From the NCBI GenBank assembly GCA_963779325.1, contig CAVZXS010000014.1, positions 81,357 through 145,356 of the forward strand: a stretch of 64,000 bases of DNA, read 5' to 3'. The position numbers were made by a program, and so were the translations under genes. The notes below the pieces were generated by a model, which made no database searches, was not told the origin of the DNA, and was given only the letters and a program-made list of their open reading frames with translations. Below are positions 1 through 7,965 of the stretch, piece after piece. The stretch comes from CAVZXS01 sp963779325. GTDB lineage: Bacteria > Bacteroidota > Bacteroidia > Chitinophagales > Chitinophagaceae. Within the stretch, counting starts at the first letter, position 1; each line of letters opens with the position of its first letter.

Positions 1-609
1 ATTGCCATGTTGGAATACGCTTGGGATGTAAGCCCGAAGAATTTTGTAAAATGCGATCCCTGTGTGGCTACCGCACCATCGCAGCAGGACCTTGTGCAAG
101 CCGGTGTTTGGTGGCTCGGCAGAGATTGGAATGATTACAGCGATGTAAATGATGAGGAGGGAGGTGAAGATTATTCGGACAATGTTTATTTTACCCGCCT
201 GCATGTACGTTACAATCGTAATTCTTTTCCGCAGGATTTGACTTTCCAGGTAACACCCAATACAGAAAACTACCAGGCCCGTTATGTAATCCATCACCCC
301 GCTTCCGGCGATTTTAATTGCGATGCCGGGAAAAAATACCTGAGAGAGTTGAAAGAACGTCGTAAAACCGAAATGGAAAATCTTGCTTACTTGACAGGCA
401 AAAGCTACAGCGATTGGGATGTGGTAAGCAATGATCCGGAAGAAACATTGTTGCCTGCCGAAGCAAGTTATCAGGCCGTAGCGGCTACAACCGATAAAAA
501 AACCGGCCGCAATAAGTCATTGCTTTTTGCTACACTCAGTGTAGCGGGGTTGGCTATAGGTGCAGGCTTTTGGCCGCAGAAAAAACAGAAGGACGCGGAA
601 AATAAATAG
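1..609 (+). CDS. DUF2330-like protein, C-terminal part (cut by window edge)
   Basis: The reading frame is open from base 1, so the start lies upstream and only about 203 C-terminal codons are present. The part seen has the look of the DUF2330 family: a CDPC cysteine pair near the beginning, a VWWLGRDW stretch, then FTRLHVRYNR and a YQARYVIHHP segment followed by a cysteine and an RR-rich helix. Near the C-terminus a hydrophobic stretch (LLFATLSVAGLAIGAGFW) is followed by a lysine-rich tail, suggesting a single membrane anchor. The family is of unknown biochemical function and is usually exported. The first methionine (base 7) is internal and not a likely start. Assignment rests on motif memory, without a profile search. 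Confidence 0.65.
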   Translation: MAMLEYAWDVSPKNFVKCDPCVATAPSQQDLVQAGVWWLGRDWNDYSDVNDEEGGEDYSDNVYFTRLHVRYNRNSFPQDLTFQVTPNTENYQARYVIHHPASGDFNCDAGKKYLRELKERRKTEMENLAYLTGKSYSDWDVVSNDPEETLLPAEASYQAVAATTDKKTGRNKSLLFATLSVAGLAIGAGFWPQKKQKDAENK

Positions 610-759
610 TATTTGGCCGGCTGATGAATGCTATTGAAGTAAATGGCGACGCCGTTTACTCCGAGTTGGACTTGTGCGCTGCATCGGAGCTCCGTTCAGC
701 AACAGAATTTATATTCAGCGTTTGCGAAGCGTTTTTTTTAAACAATGCTTTACTTATTC

Positions 760-796
760 AAAGATGCATCCCGAAATAGGATGCATCTTTTCTTTT
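760..796 (+). terminator. Rho-independent-like terminator
   Basis: A perfect 12-bp stem AAAGATGCATCC / GGATGCATCTTT (760-771 and 779-790) with a 7-nt loop is followed by TCTTTT. It is 150 bp past the DUF2330 stop codon. The stretch 610-759 before it carries no ORF, only small degenerate inverted repeats. Confidence 0.65.
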
Positions 797-864
797 ATGA
801 ATTCAGGTGCCGGTTGGTAGGCAGGCTGTTATCTTTTCGCTTTTTTGCCGGGGCAAGCTACCCT

Positions 865-984
865 GCAGGACAATGTCATTAAGTTAAGAAGCTTCAATTG
901 CCTTGCCCCTGCCCGCCCGAACGGAACGGGCGGGGGCGGTGCAATTTATCAGTTGATCTTTAACTTATTAGCAATGTCCTGCCG
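865..984. repeat. 120-bp imperfect palindromic element
   Basis: The outer arms GCAGGACA (865-872) and TGTCCTGC are complementary, as are AAGTTAAGA and TCTTTAACTT, then CAATTGCC/GTGCAATT. The core is a perfect GC stem CCCGCCCG (912-919) / CGGGCGGG (927-934). The whole unit folds on itself and lies in a 478-bp gap with no gene. It looks like a dispersed intergenic repeat rather than a terminator. Confidence 0.6.
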
Positions 985-1004
985 GAGTGAGGCTGCAAAA
1001 ATTT

Positions 1005-1036
1005 AAAGGGCGAATTCTGAATATCAGCCCTTTTTT
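1005..1036 (+). terminator. Possible weak terminator
   Basis: A 7-bp stem AAAGGGC (1005-1011) / GCCCTTT (1027-1033) with a 15-nt loop ends in a run of six T. It precedes the promoter of the next gene, so it may simply insulate that gene from the palindromic repeat upstream. Confidence 0.35.
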
Positions 1037-1061
1037 GCACTTTCCGGAAAGCACATTGCCT

Positions 1062-1069
1062 TATCTTTG
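1062..1069 (+). promoter_or_regulatory. Bacteroidota -7 box of the DUF5606 gene
   Basis: TATCTTTG fits the TAnnTTTG consensus and lies 18 bp before the ATG at 1088. A T-rich TTTTTTG is at 1031-1037, a little farther upstream (24 bp) than the usual 19-21 bp for the -33 TTTG. Confidence 0.55.
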
Positions 1070-1087
1070 CCGTCCTAAATAAAATCT

Positions 1088-1696
1088 ATGGAGTACAACA
1101 AAATTGTTGCGGTAACCGGGATGCCCGGTCTTTTTGAACTGGTAAGCAGTAAAACTGATGGCGCTATTGTAAAGTCGCTGGAAGATAAGACTACGAAATT
1201 CGCCGCCGCACGTATTCATAATTTCTCGCACCTGGAAAGTATAGAAGTATTTACCAGCAAGGATAATGTAAACCTGGCGGATGTTTTTAAAACGATGGAT
1301 GGCAGTAAAGAAAAATTGCCTGATGAGAAAGATGCCGCGGCAGTAAAAAAATATTTTGAAAAAGTATATCCCGATATGGATTTTGAAAGAGTGTATACCA
1401 GCGATATGAAAAAAATGGTGAAATGGTTTGGTATTTTAAAAGACAATAGCATAGAAATTAAATTGACGGAAGTGCCTGAAGAAGAACCGGTGGCGGAAGA
1501 GATAAAGGAAGTGAAGAAAGAAACTAAAAAAGAAGAAGTAAAGAAAGAAGCTAAGAAAGAAGTGAAAAAAGAAGAAGTGACGGAAGTAAAAGAAACTAAA
1601 AAGGAAGCAAAGAAAGAAGTGAAAAAAGCGGTAAAGGAAGAACCTGCTGAAGAAGCAAAACCCAAAAAGGCGACAGCAAAGAAAAAAACAAAATAA
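1088..1696 (+). CDS. DUF5606 domain protein with Lys/Glu-rich tail
   Basis: The first 130 residues match what I know of the DUF5606 family, which is widespread in Bacteroidota and has no known function: an IVAVTGMPGLFELVSS opening, a KSLEDKTTKFAAA strand, and a VYTSDMKKMVKWFGIL helix close to residue 115-130. From about residue 137 the protein becomes almost pure K, E and A in repeated KKE/KKEVKKE units (about 65 residues), likely a disordered or charged-helix tail; such tails occur in family members. The start at 1088 follows a TAnnTTTG box by 18 bp. The gene is monocistronic, since a strong terminator follows directly. Cytoplasmic, with no signal peptide. Confidence 0.75.
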   Translation: MEYNKIVAVTGMPGLFELVSSKTDGAIVKSLEDKTTKFAAARIHNFSHLESIEVFTSKDNVNLADVFKTMDGSKEKLPDEKDAAAVKKYFEKVYPDMDFERVYTSDMKKMVKWFGILKDNSIEIKLTEVPEEEPVAEEIKEVKKETKKEEVKKEAKKEVKKEEVTEVKETKKEAKKEVKKAVKEEPAEEAKPKKATAKKKTK

Positions 1697-1722
1697 TAAA
1701 TAAGATACCGGCTATAACTATC

Positions 1723-1765
1723 AAGCTACAAACATGTTTTATAATGTTTGTAGCTTTTAATTTTT
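1723..1765 (+). terminator. Rho-independent terminator after the DUF5606 gene
   Basis: A perfect 13-bp stem AAGCTACAAACAT (1723-1735) / ATGTTTGTAGCTT (1744-1756) has an 8-nt loop and is followed by a T-rich tract. It ends only about 13 bp before the next start codon. Confidence 0.8.
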
Positions 1766-1777
1766 AAACTATTTTAT

Positions 1778-3505
1778 ATGAACTACAGCGCTGATATTAA
1801 AAAAACGGAACGTCATTTTTTGCCGGCAGATTTTGCAATTAGTAATTGGGAAACCCTCGAGCCGTACTTTATAGAGCTTGCCGAAAAAGAAATAAAATCG
1901 GCCGGTGATTTAGAAAAGTGGATGAAAGATGCGGGTGAATTGGAAGCCGCCGTCAGTGAAGATGCCTGTTGGCGCCAGATACGCATGACCTGCGATACGG
2001 AGAATAAAGCATTGGAAGAAGCCTTTACATTTTTTGTAATGGAAATACAACCCAAAGTACAACCCTATGCGGATAAGCTGAACCGTAAATTAGCAGCGTC
2101 ACCTTTTTTAAAAGAATTGAATCAGGGAAAATATTTTACCTACCTGCGCACGGTTAAAAAGAATATTGAATTGTTTCGCCCCGAAAATATTTCTATTCAG
2201 GCTGAGTTAAATGTTTTGCAACAGCAGTTTGGTGTTATCTCGGCAAAAATGATGATTGAAGTAGAAGGAAAAGAGTACACATTGCAACAGGCTTCTAAGT
2301 TTTTAGAAAATCCTGACAGAAAATTAAGAGAAACCGTTTACAGAAAAATTGGCGACCGCAGGTTGGCGGATAAAGGAATACTGAACGATTTGTTTTCAAA
2401 CCTGCTGGGGAAAAGGAACCGGGAAGCATTGAATGCGGGATTTCAAAACTTTCGTGATTATAAATTTAAAGAACTCGGCCGGTTTGATTATACCAAAAAT
2501 GAATGTCAGCAATTTCATGAAGCGGTAAAGCTGCATATACTTCCGCTGGTAGATGAAATATACAAACAGAAGAAAGAAAAATTGGGAGTAGATGTATTGA
2601 AGCCCTGGGATACTGAAGCGCAACCCGAAGGTATCAAGCCGCTGCAACCGTTTACTACCGGTAATGAGTTGTTGGAAAAAAGCATCGCCTGTTTTCAAAA
2701 ATTGGATCCGTTTTTTGCCGAGTGCCTGCGAAAAATGGATGAAATGAAGCATTTTGATTTAGACAGTCGGAAGGGCAAAGCGCCGGGCGGATACAACTGC
2801 CCGCTGGCGGAAACCGGTGCGCCGTTTATATTTATGAACGCCGCCGGCCAAATGGGCGATGTAACAACGATGGTACACGAAGGGGGACATGCCGTTCATT
2901 CATTTTTGGCACATCCGCTGGAGCTGCATTCTTTTAAGGAATATCCTATGGAAATAGCAGAAGTAGCCAGTATGGCAATGGAACTTTTTACCATGGATCA
3001 TTGGGATGTATTTTTTGATAACAAAGAAGAATTAAGAAGAGCAAAGGAATATCAACTGGAAAGAGTGATTACAATTTTCCCCTGGATAGCCATCATTGAT
3101 AAATTTCAGCATTGGGTGTATGAAAACCCGGCGCACGGTGTAGAAGAAAGGTCTGAAAAGTGGCTGCAAATTTTAAACGAATTTTCGTCTTCCGTCATTG
3201 ATTTTTCAGGATTGGATGAATACCGCCGTTATGCCTGGCAAAGGCAATTGCATTTATTCGAAGTTCCTTTTTATTATATAGAATACGGTATTGCCCAACT
3301 GGGAGCCATAGGCATGTGGAAGCAGTTTAAGTTAAATCCTAAACATGCACTCGAGAATTATACCAAGGCGCTGAGTTTGGGTGGTACCAAAACCCTTCCC
3401 GAATTATACAAAACTGCGGGCTTGGAATTCAATTTTTCGCCCGGGTATGTAAAAGATTTGGCCGGATTTGTGCGGGATGAGTTAAATAGCGTTAGTTATT
3501 GTTGA
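1778..3505 (+). CDS. M3 family oligoendopeptidase (PepF-like zinc metallopeptidase)
   Basis: A 575-residue protein with the M3 zinc motif HEGGH at residues 367-371 (within TTMVHEGGHAVHSFLAH) and the third ligand in AEVASMAME, probably Glu395, about 24 residues later as expected. The N-terminal two-thirds is helical, as in thimet/PepF-type enzymes, which form a closed channel that admits only short peptides. There is no signal peptide, so it should act in the cytoplasm on oligopeptides from protein turnover. Length fits the 560-610 range of the non-peptidyl-dipeptidase M3 branch. The gene stands alone: a terminator lies just upstream and the next gene faces it. Confidence 0.9.
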   Translation: MNYSADIKKTERHFLPADFAISNWETLEPYFIELAEKEIKSAGDLEKWMKDAGELEAAVSEDACWRQIRMTCDTENKALEEAFTFFVMEIQPKVQPYADKLNRKLAASPFLKELNQGKYFTYLRTVKKNIELFRPENISIQAELNVLQQQFGVISAKMMIEVEGKEYTLQQASKFLENPDRKLRETVYRKIGDRRLADKGILNDLFSNLLGKRNREALNAGFQNFRDYKFKELGRFDYTKNECQQFHEAVKLHILPLVDEIYKQKKEKLGVDVLKPWDTEAQPEGIKPLQPFTTGNELLEKSIACFQKLDPFFAECLRKMDEMKHFDLDSRKGKAPGGYNCPLAETGAPFIFMNAAGQMGDVTTMVHEGGHAVHSFLAHPLELHSFKEYPMEIAEVASMAMELFTMDHWDVFFDNKEELRRAKEYQLERVITIFPWIAIIDKFQHWVYENPAHGVEERSEKWLQILNEFSSSVIDFSGLDEYRRYAWQRQLHLFEVPFYYIEYGIAQLGAIGMWKQFKLNPKHALENYTKALSLGGTKTLPELYKTAGLEFNFSPGYVKDLAGFVRDELNSVSYC

Positions 3506-3645
3506 AAAATACCACTAAAGTGGTATGCCACTTTCATGGTTAAGTGAAAACAACCGATTATTTTTGGCGATAGACGAAATGTAGTAATATAAATTCTTAA
3601 AAATAGCTACTAATCAGAGCCTTAATCAAACAGTCCCCTTTGTTT

Positions 3646-4077
3646 CTACAGGGGGGCTATTTTTTTACAGTTGCTGCAAATGCCCGTTATAACTACCTGC
3701 ACTTCATTTACCTGGTAACCCTTGGGCATATTCATCCCGGGAATTACTACTTCATCAAGACAAAAAGTGCCGCCGCATACCGAGCAGGTAAAGTGTACAT
3801 GGTTGTCGTGGTGATGTCCTTCCTCGCAGTTGTCTTTGCATAATGCATAACGTACCGAATTGTCGGAAGTAGGAATGGTATGTATGATTCCTTTTTCGAC
3901 AAAAGTTTGCAGCGTACGATACACGGTAACGCGGTCAAATCTTTCACCGGCTTTACGTTCTATATCGCCATGCGCCAATGCACCGGGTTGTTTAAAAAAA
4001 AGTTGGAGTATTTTTTTACGACCGTCGGTAATACTTAAATTGTTATGCTTTAATAAATTTTCTATTTGGGAATCCAT
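3646..4077 (-). CDS. Fur family transcriptional repressor
   Basis: A 143-residue metalloregulator. The N-terminal winged helix carries the family's recognition helix DRVTVYRTLQTF (residues 48-59). The C-terminal part has the regulatory histidine cluster GHHHDNHVHF (87-96) and two structural zinc pairs, CSVC (98-101) and CSNC (134-137). The gene ends convergently to the M3 peptidase gene and lies 80 bp downstream of the SCO gene on the same strand. With a SCO copper chaperone and a MerC-domain protein next door, a zinc or other metal role (Zur-like) is more likely than iron alone, but the sequence does not decide between Fur, Zur and PerR subtypes. Confidence 0.88.
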   Translation of the reverse strand: MDSQIENLLKHNNLSITDGRKKILQLFFKQPGALAHGDIERKAGERFDRVTVYRTLQTFVEKGIIHTIPTSDNSVRYALCKDNCEEGHHHDNHVHFTCSVCGGTFCLDEVVIPGMNMPKGYQVNEVQVVITGICSNCKKIAPL

Positions 4078-4157
4078 AAATTTTTTTAATTATGGTCAGC
4101 CCTTAAAGGTATAATATGGAACGACTTCGCGGAAAAGTATTTCGATGATTCAAATCA

Positions 4158-4769
4158 TTATTTTTCGCGAAGAAGGTCTTCTATATCGGTCATCAAATTG
4201 TCAATTTCATTTTGCTTCAGACCGTCATACACTTTTTTTACATCGCCCTTTTTATTTACCAGCGCAAAAAACTGGCTGTGCAGAAATTGATCTTTAATAC
4301 CGCCGAAGTTATTTTTCGGGTCATCTATTTTATAACTAATGCGGGCCATATTGTACAGGCTGTCTTTACGACCGGTTAAAAAAATCCATTGCGCCGTGTT
4401 TACTTTCATGGAGTCGGCGTATTGTTTCATTTTGGGTACGGAGTCTGTCTCCGGGTCGCAGGTATGCGATAGTATAAGAAAATCTTTTTCGGTTTTAAAT
4501 TTTTCATACACCTTTCGCATATTATTATTCATCACCGGGCAAATGCCCGTGCAAGTGGTAAAAAAAAATTCAGCGACGTATACCTTACCCGCCACATCTT
4601 TCTGTGTCACCCGTTTTCCGTCTTGGTTTATAAAGGAAAAGGGCTCTACAGTACTCAGTGCGGGAAACGATTTTTTGCCAAAACCCGGAATAATAACCGA
4701 CATGGCGGTATAAAAACCAAATACCAGTATGACAAAAAAAGCGATATAGAGGATTGATTTTTTACTCAT
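4158..4769 (-). CDS. SCO1/SenC family copper-binding thioredoxin-fold protein
   Basis: A 203-residue protein with one N-terminal membrane helix (about residues 5-25) and a periplasmic thioredoxin-like domain. The copper ligands of the family are present: CTGIC (Cys73, Cys77, followed by Pro) and the distal His164 in QFLHSQ. SCO proteins deliver copper to, or reduce the cysteines of, the CuA site of cytochrome c oxidase; no oxidase genes are in this window. The gene is on the same strand as the Fur-family gene and divergent from the MerC-domain gene. The start chosen gives a normal MSKK-plus-hydrophobic anchor. Confidence 0.92.
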   Translation of the reverse strand: MSKKSILYIAFFVILVFGFYTAMSVIIPGFGKKSFPALSTVEPFSFINQDGKRVTQKDVAGKVYVAEFFFTTCTGICPVMNNNMRKVYEKFKTEKDFLILSHTCDPETDSVPKMKQYADSMKVNTAQWIFLTGRKDSLYNMARISYKIDDPKNNFGGIKDQFLHSQFFALVNKKGDVKKVYDGLKQNEIDNLMTDIEDLLREK

Positions 4770-4841
4770 ATAATTTTTTCAGCGCAAAGGTAGACTACAA
4801 ACAAACTATTTCCGTTAGTTTTACCAACGTTAAACAATTAT

Positions 4842-4872
4842 TTTGCAACTTTGATGCAATTTACTATTTTTG
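4842..4872 (+). promoter_or_regulatory. Promoter of the MerC-domain gene
   Basis: TTTG (4842-4845), a 19-bp spacer and TATTTTTG (4865-4872) fit the Bacteroidota TTTG-N19-TAnnTTTG pattern. The ATG at 4886 is only 13 bp past the -7 box, implying a very short leader, as also seen before the DUF5606 and TetR genes. Confidence 0.5.
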
Positions 4873-4885
4873 CTTTATAATAAAC

Positions 4886-5278
4886 ATGCGATTTAAAATT
4901 AATTGGGATGCTTTAGGAATTACAGCCACACTGGCCTGTGCCATACACTGTGCATTGCTGCCGCTTTTTTTAAGCAGCCTGCCGCTGTTCGGTATTAATA
5001 TTATCAGGAATACCGGTTTTGAAATATTTATGATCGTACTCGCTTTTTGTATCGGGGGTTATTCGTTGTGGCATGGCTACAAAAAACATCATCATACTTT
5101 GTTGCCGCTTTCTTTGTTTTCTCTCGGTTTCTTTTTTTTGGTATTAAAGCAGTTTTTTATTCAGTACGAATATTGGCTGCTGCTGCCGGCCGTTGCCTTA
5201 ATTATAGCCGGACACCTTTCCAATTATAAATATTGCCGTTTACATAATCATGCTCATGCGGATGATTGTAATCATTAG
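4886..5278 (+). CDS. MerC domain membrane protein
   Basis: A 130-residue protein with about four hydrophobic helices. The first carries the MerC-type motif ACAIHCALLP (Cys18, His21, Cys22), and the C-terminus is histidine-rich (HNHAHADDCNH). MerC proteins are inner-membrane metal (mercury or other heavy metal) transporters; the isolated MerC-domain proteins of Bacteroidota lack a mer operon, and their metal is not established. The frame is open farther upstream to 4754, but that would overlap the divergent SCO gene and add a non-hydrophobic stretch; the ATG at 4886 sits just after a good promoter. The neighbouring Fur-family and SCO genes suggest a metal-handling group. Confidence 0.8.
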   Translation: MRFKINWDALGITATLACAIHCALLPLFLSSLPLFGINIIRNTGFEIFMIVLAFCIGGYSLWHGYKKHHHTLLPLSLFSLGFFFLVLKQFFIQYEYWLLLPAVALIIAGHLSNYKYCRLHNHAHADDCNH

Positions 5279-5371
5279 TTAGCGGAGTTTGCGCAATAAA
5301 GACTCAACCGCTGCTTGATTTCCTTTTCCCGAAAGCTTCTTTCTTCTTATCTTGAAAATAAATACACAGCT

Positions 5372-5800
5372 ATGAGAAAGTTTATACTGCTTCTTTTATT
5401 GTCAGTTTCCGTTACTGCTTTTGCGCAAACAAAGGATAAGGATGAAACAATAATTCGTAAAATATTAGATGACCAAACCACAGCATGGAACCGCGGCGAT
5501 ATTGAAAATTTTATGAGCGGTTATTGGGAAAGTGATTCGTTGGTTTTTATTGGAAAAAGCGGAGTAACAAATGGTTGGAAACAAACACTGGCCAATTATA
5601 AAAAGGGATATCCGGATACGGCGGCTATGGGCAAACTTTCTTTTAATATTATACAGGTAAAAAGATTATCGGTAATGTATTTTTCGGTAGTGGGTAAATG
5701 GAACCTTACCCGCAGTATTGGCGATCTGGGCGGTCATTACACTTTACTTTTTAAAAAAATAAAAGGTAAATGGGTGATTATACAGGATCACAGCAGTTGA
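5372..5800 (+). CDS. Exported DUF4440/SnoaL-like (NTF2 fold) protein
   Basis: A 142-residue protein with a clear signal peptide (MRKFILLLLLSVSVTAFAQ). The mature part has the NTF2-fold pattern of DUF4440 proteins: an opening helix ILDDQTTAWNRGDIENFMSGYW, a VFIGKSGVTNGW turn, and the closing strands GHYTLLFKKIKGKWVIIQDH. Members fill a small conical pocket with varied ligands; no function can be given here. The frame is open upstream to 5315, but the ATG at 5372 gives the proper signal peptide. The gene ends 5 bp from the convergent membrane-protein gene. Confidence 0.8.
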   Translation: MRKFILLLLLSVSVTAFAQTKDKDETIIRKILDDQTTAWNRGDIENFMSGYWESDSLVFIGKSGVTNGWKQTLANYKKGYPDTAAMGKLSFNIIQVKRLSVMYFSVVGKWNLTRSIGDLGGHYTLLFKKIKGKWVIIQDHSS

Positions 5801-5805
5801 GGTGC

Positions 5806-6216
5806 TTATGCGGTAGCTACATAATTGCGTTCAAATACTCTCTTGAATATAAAATAAGAAGTAATGAGACCGGCTGCTGAAAAAAGAATATCATAATAAT
5901 CAAATGTGCGGCCGAATACCGGTATCAGTTGCAGGTATTCATTGGTAATAAGCATTGCCATACCGAGCAAGCAGAGTTGGCGTAAACCCTGTACGGAATT
6001 TATTTGCAATATACGGGCCGCTAAAAAATAGCGGTCGTTAAAAAACCAAACAGCACCAAATGGCAACAGGAAAGAGCCGATTAAATTGGGTGCAATGCCG
6101 AGTATAAATTGTACGGGCTGATCGAAATGAAAAAAGGGTCGTATGCCTAATTTAATAAGTACTATTATCGCGGCGCCGATTATTACCGTTCGTTTACAGG
6201 TAGATTTCAAATGCAT
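5806..6216 (-). CDS. Small multi-pass membrane protein, unknown family
   Basis: A 136-residue protein with about four hydrophobic segments and a basic C-terminus. The segment FDYYDILFSAAGLITSYFIFKR resembles the closing helix of VanZ-like or DUF2809-like small membrane proteins, but the similarity is too weak to name it. No catalytic motif is visible. It is convergent with the DUF4440-type gene, separated by 5 bp. Confidence 0.6.
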   Translation of the reverse strand: MHLKSTCKRTVIIGAAIIVLIKLGIRPFFHFDQPVQFILGIAPNLIGSFLLPFGAVWFFNDRYFLAARILQINSVQGLRQLCLLGMAMLITNEYLQLIPVFGRTFDYYDILFSAAGLITSYFIFKRVFERNYVATA

Positions 6217-6321
6217 AAATAAAGATGGCTGTTCTGAAAGACTAATTTAGATAAAATATAAAGAAATATACTATGTATCGGGCTATATTTTATTTTTTTA
6301 ACGAATGACGGGTGAGGAAAG

Positions 6322-6570
6322 TTACTTTTTCTTCCAGGTATTGTACAAATAGCGGATTAGGATAAACAGGGTAATAAAGAAGCAGGCATAGTATATGATG
6401 TTTATAAGACTGATTTTTTCTTTAATAATGCCGTATCCGCCGAATAAACCGGCTGTTACATTCGCCAGCATCCATATAAGCCCCCAAGAGATGGTGTAAA
6501 TAACTTTTAACAGAAATTTTTTTGTATTTGTTTCTATACCGCTGCTGTTATATTCTTCCGAATTATCCAT
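6322..6570 (-). CDS. Small two-helix membrane protein, unknown
   Basis: An 82-residue protein: a polar N-terminus of about 18 residues, a helix around VIYTISWGLIWMLANVTAGLFGGYG, a short loop, a second helix around IIYYACFFITLFILIRYLY, and a KKK end. Codon use and the two clean transmembrane helices favour a real gene. I do not recognise the family. It lies on the same strand as, and about 100 bp upstream of, the preceding membrane protein gene. Confidence 0.6.
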   Translation of the reverse strand: MDNSEEYNSSGIETNTKKFLLKVIYTISWGLIWMLANVTAGLFGGYGIIKEKISLINIIYYACFFITLFILIRYLYNTWKKK

Positions 6571-6625
6571 TGAAACAAGTTACAACAATTGGTTGATTTT
6601 GTAATGAAGGGTTTATAATAACCCG

Positions 6626-6885
6626 GGGCAGACGTATTAAAATCTGAGTAGTTTAGCACACGGATGACACGGATTATACGGATTTGCACAGATCTTTTTA
6701 GTCAGATAGAATAGCAAGCTATCATAATTAATCAAAAAACTTAACTGAGCCGGTCCGATCTATCTGATTTCAAGGAATTGTTATCCACCGCAGGCATATA
6801 AATCCATGTTTATCCGTTCAACCCATGTCATCCGTGTTCTTTTTTTATTTCAAAGAGTTTTTATCCCATTTTAATGCGTCTGCCC
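6626..6885. repeat. 260-bp inverted-repeat-bounded intergenic element
   Basis: The element is bounded by GGGCAGACGTATTAAAAT (6626-6643) and its near-perfect complement ATTTTAATGCGTCTGCCC (6868-6885), 17 of 18 matching. Inside lies a second pair of arms, ACACGGATGACA (6658-6669) and TGTCATCCGTGT (6826-6837), flanking further ACGGATT/AATCCAT blocks. There is no ORF. It fills most of the 498-bp gap 6571-7068; the rest (6886-7068) shows nothing convincing. Confidence 0.65.
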
Positions 6886-7068
6886 TGTATAATAACCATC
6901 AGCCTCTTCGATAAATGTCGAATGTTGTTATGCAGCTGAGGGGCTGCCCGACAGAAGCGGAAATCCACCGCCACCGCCGGTGATTGTCCGCAGGATGCTG
7001 TGCAGAGCGAATGGCGGGAACTGAAGTTTGAATCTATATATGAACGATGAAAGCTCCGCAATGATTTT

Positions 7069-7851
7069 TTATTTTATTAACAATAACCGGAGATCGGAGG
7101 AGTCGCCGTTGAACACATTGAAATCTACTTTGGACATGATGCCGTTTACACGACCTTCTTCGCTGTGCTGCCAAAACGCCCAGCTGCGGTTGATACGCGG
7201 TTGCCCCAGCCTGTAATAATGCGCCGCCCAGTAAGGGTATTTGTCAAAATCGCTTCCTAAATAATTTTTATAAAAATCTACATTGCTGTATATAATGGGT
7301 TTTACTCCGTAATAATTTTCTACTACATCTAAAAAACGCTTCACTTCTTTTTTTACTGTAGCTACCGCGGTGCCGTTCAGTTGCTCCACATCCAACACAG
7401 GCGGTAAGTCGCCTTTTTGCAAATCTACTTCGTTTATAAAATTTTCGGCTTGCAGTTTACCGTCTTTGCTTGCAATAAAAAAATGATAGGCGCCGCGAAT
7501 AACACCGGCCTGTTTCGCTTTTTTCCAATTGCGATTGAACTGCGGATCGGCATTGCCAATACCTTCGGTAGCTTTTATAAAAGCAAATCCCAATTGTATA
7601 TTTTTTACTTTCATGGCTTTTACCGCATCCCAGGCAATGGTTTGCTGGTAGCGGCTTACATCTATACCGTGTATGGCGTAGTTCTCGGGAATTAAAATGC
7701 CGAATTCTTTATACCGTACAAATTTTGATTTGCGCAGCAACCACCAATCGTAACCATAGGTAGCCGCCAGTGTAATAACAGCAAGTATAAAAAGAAATAT
7801 AAATCCGTTTCTCCACTTTCTGTTCGTATTAGTTTTTCTGCGGGTTGCCAT
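7069..7851 (-). CDS. GH25 family lysozyme (muramidase), membrane-anchored
   Basis: A 260-residue protein. A basic N-terminus and one membrane helix (about residues 16-36) precede a GH25 domain. Family hallmarks are visible: HGIDVSRYQ (Asp64), FAFIKATEG (90-97), GAYHFF, and the catalytic pair in LPPVLDVEQ (Asp154, Glu156). GH25 enzymes cut the beta-1,4 bond between N-acetylmuramic acid and N-acetylglucosamine in peptidoglycan. The anchor places the enzyme on the periplasmic side, so cell-wall turnover is the likely role rather than phage lysis; no phage genes are near. A TATATTTG box lies 35 bp before the start. Confidence 0.9.
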   Translation of the reverse strand: MATRRKTNTNRKWRNGFIFLFILAVITLAATYGYDWWLLRKSKFVRYKEFGILIPENYAIHGIDVSRYQQTIAWDAVKAMKVKNIQLGFAFIKATEGIGNADPQFNRNWKKAKQAGVIRGAYHFFIASKDGKLQAENFINEVDLQKGDLPPVLDVEQLNGTAVATVKKEVKRFLDVVENYYGVKPIIYSNVDFYKNYLGSDFDKYPYWAAHYYRLGQPRINRSWAFWQHSEEGRVNGIMSKVDFNVFNGDSSDLRLLLIK

Positions 7852-7886
7852 GTGCGGTGGTAGTATTGTATAAATGTTTTGGGCTG

Positions 7887-7894
7887 CAAATATA
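7887..7894 (-). promoter_or_regulatory. -7 box of the GH25 gene
   Basis: On the minus strand TATATTTG (TAnnTTTG) is followed by CAGCCC and then the ATG about 35 bp on. No clear -33 TTTG is seen. Confidence 0.45.
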
Positions 7895-7965
7895 GCCCGC
7901 TTAATTTTTCTAAAAAGTTAATTGAATGATTATAAACTGGAGTTGGTAAAATAGTGAACACCAAA

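Noticed and set aside
1216..1665. 149-codon ORF on the minus strand opposite the DUF5606 gene
   Set aside because: It is the antisense of purine-rich KKE codons, giving an S/F-rich low-complexity product; the plus-strand gene has a promoter, a terminator and family similarity.
3510..3525. TACCACT-AA-AGTGGTA hairpin after the M3 peptidase gene
   Set aside because: The stem is short with a two-base loop and no T-run, so it is not a convincing terminator.
6861..7061. 66-codon minus-strand ORF next to the 260-bp repeat
   Set aside because: The composition is arginine/serine/cysteine-rich with no family look, and its 3' end runs into the repeat arm; coding is not supported.
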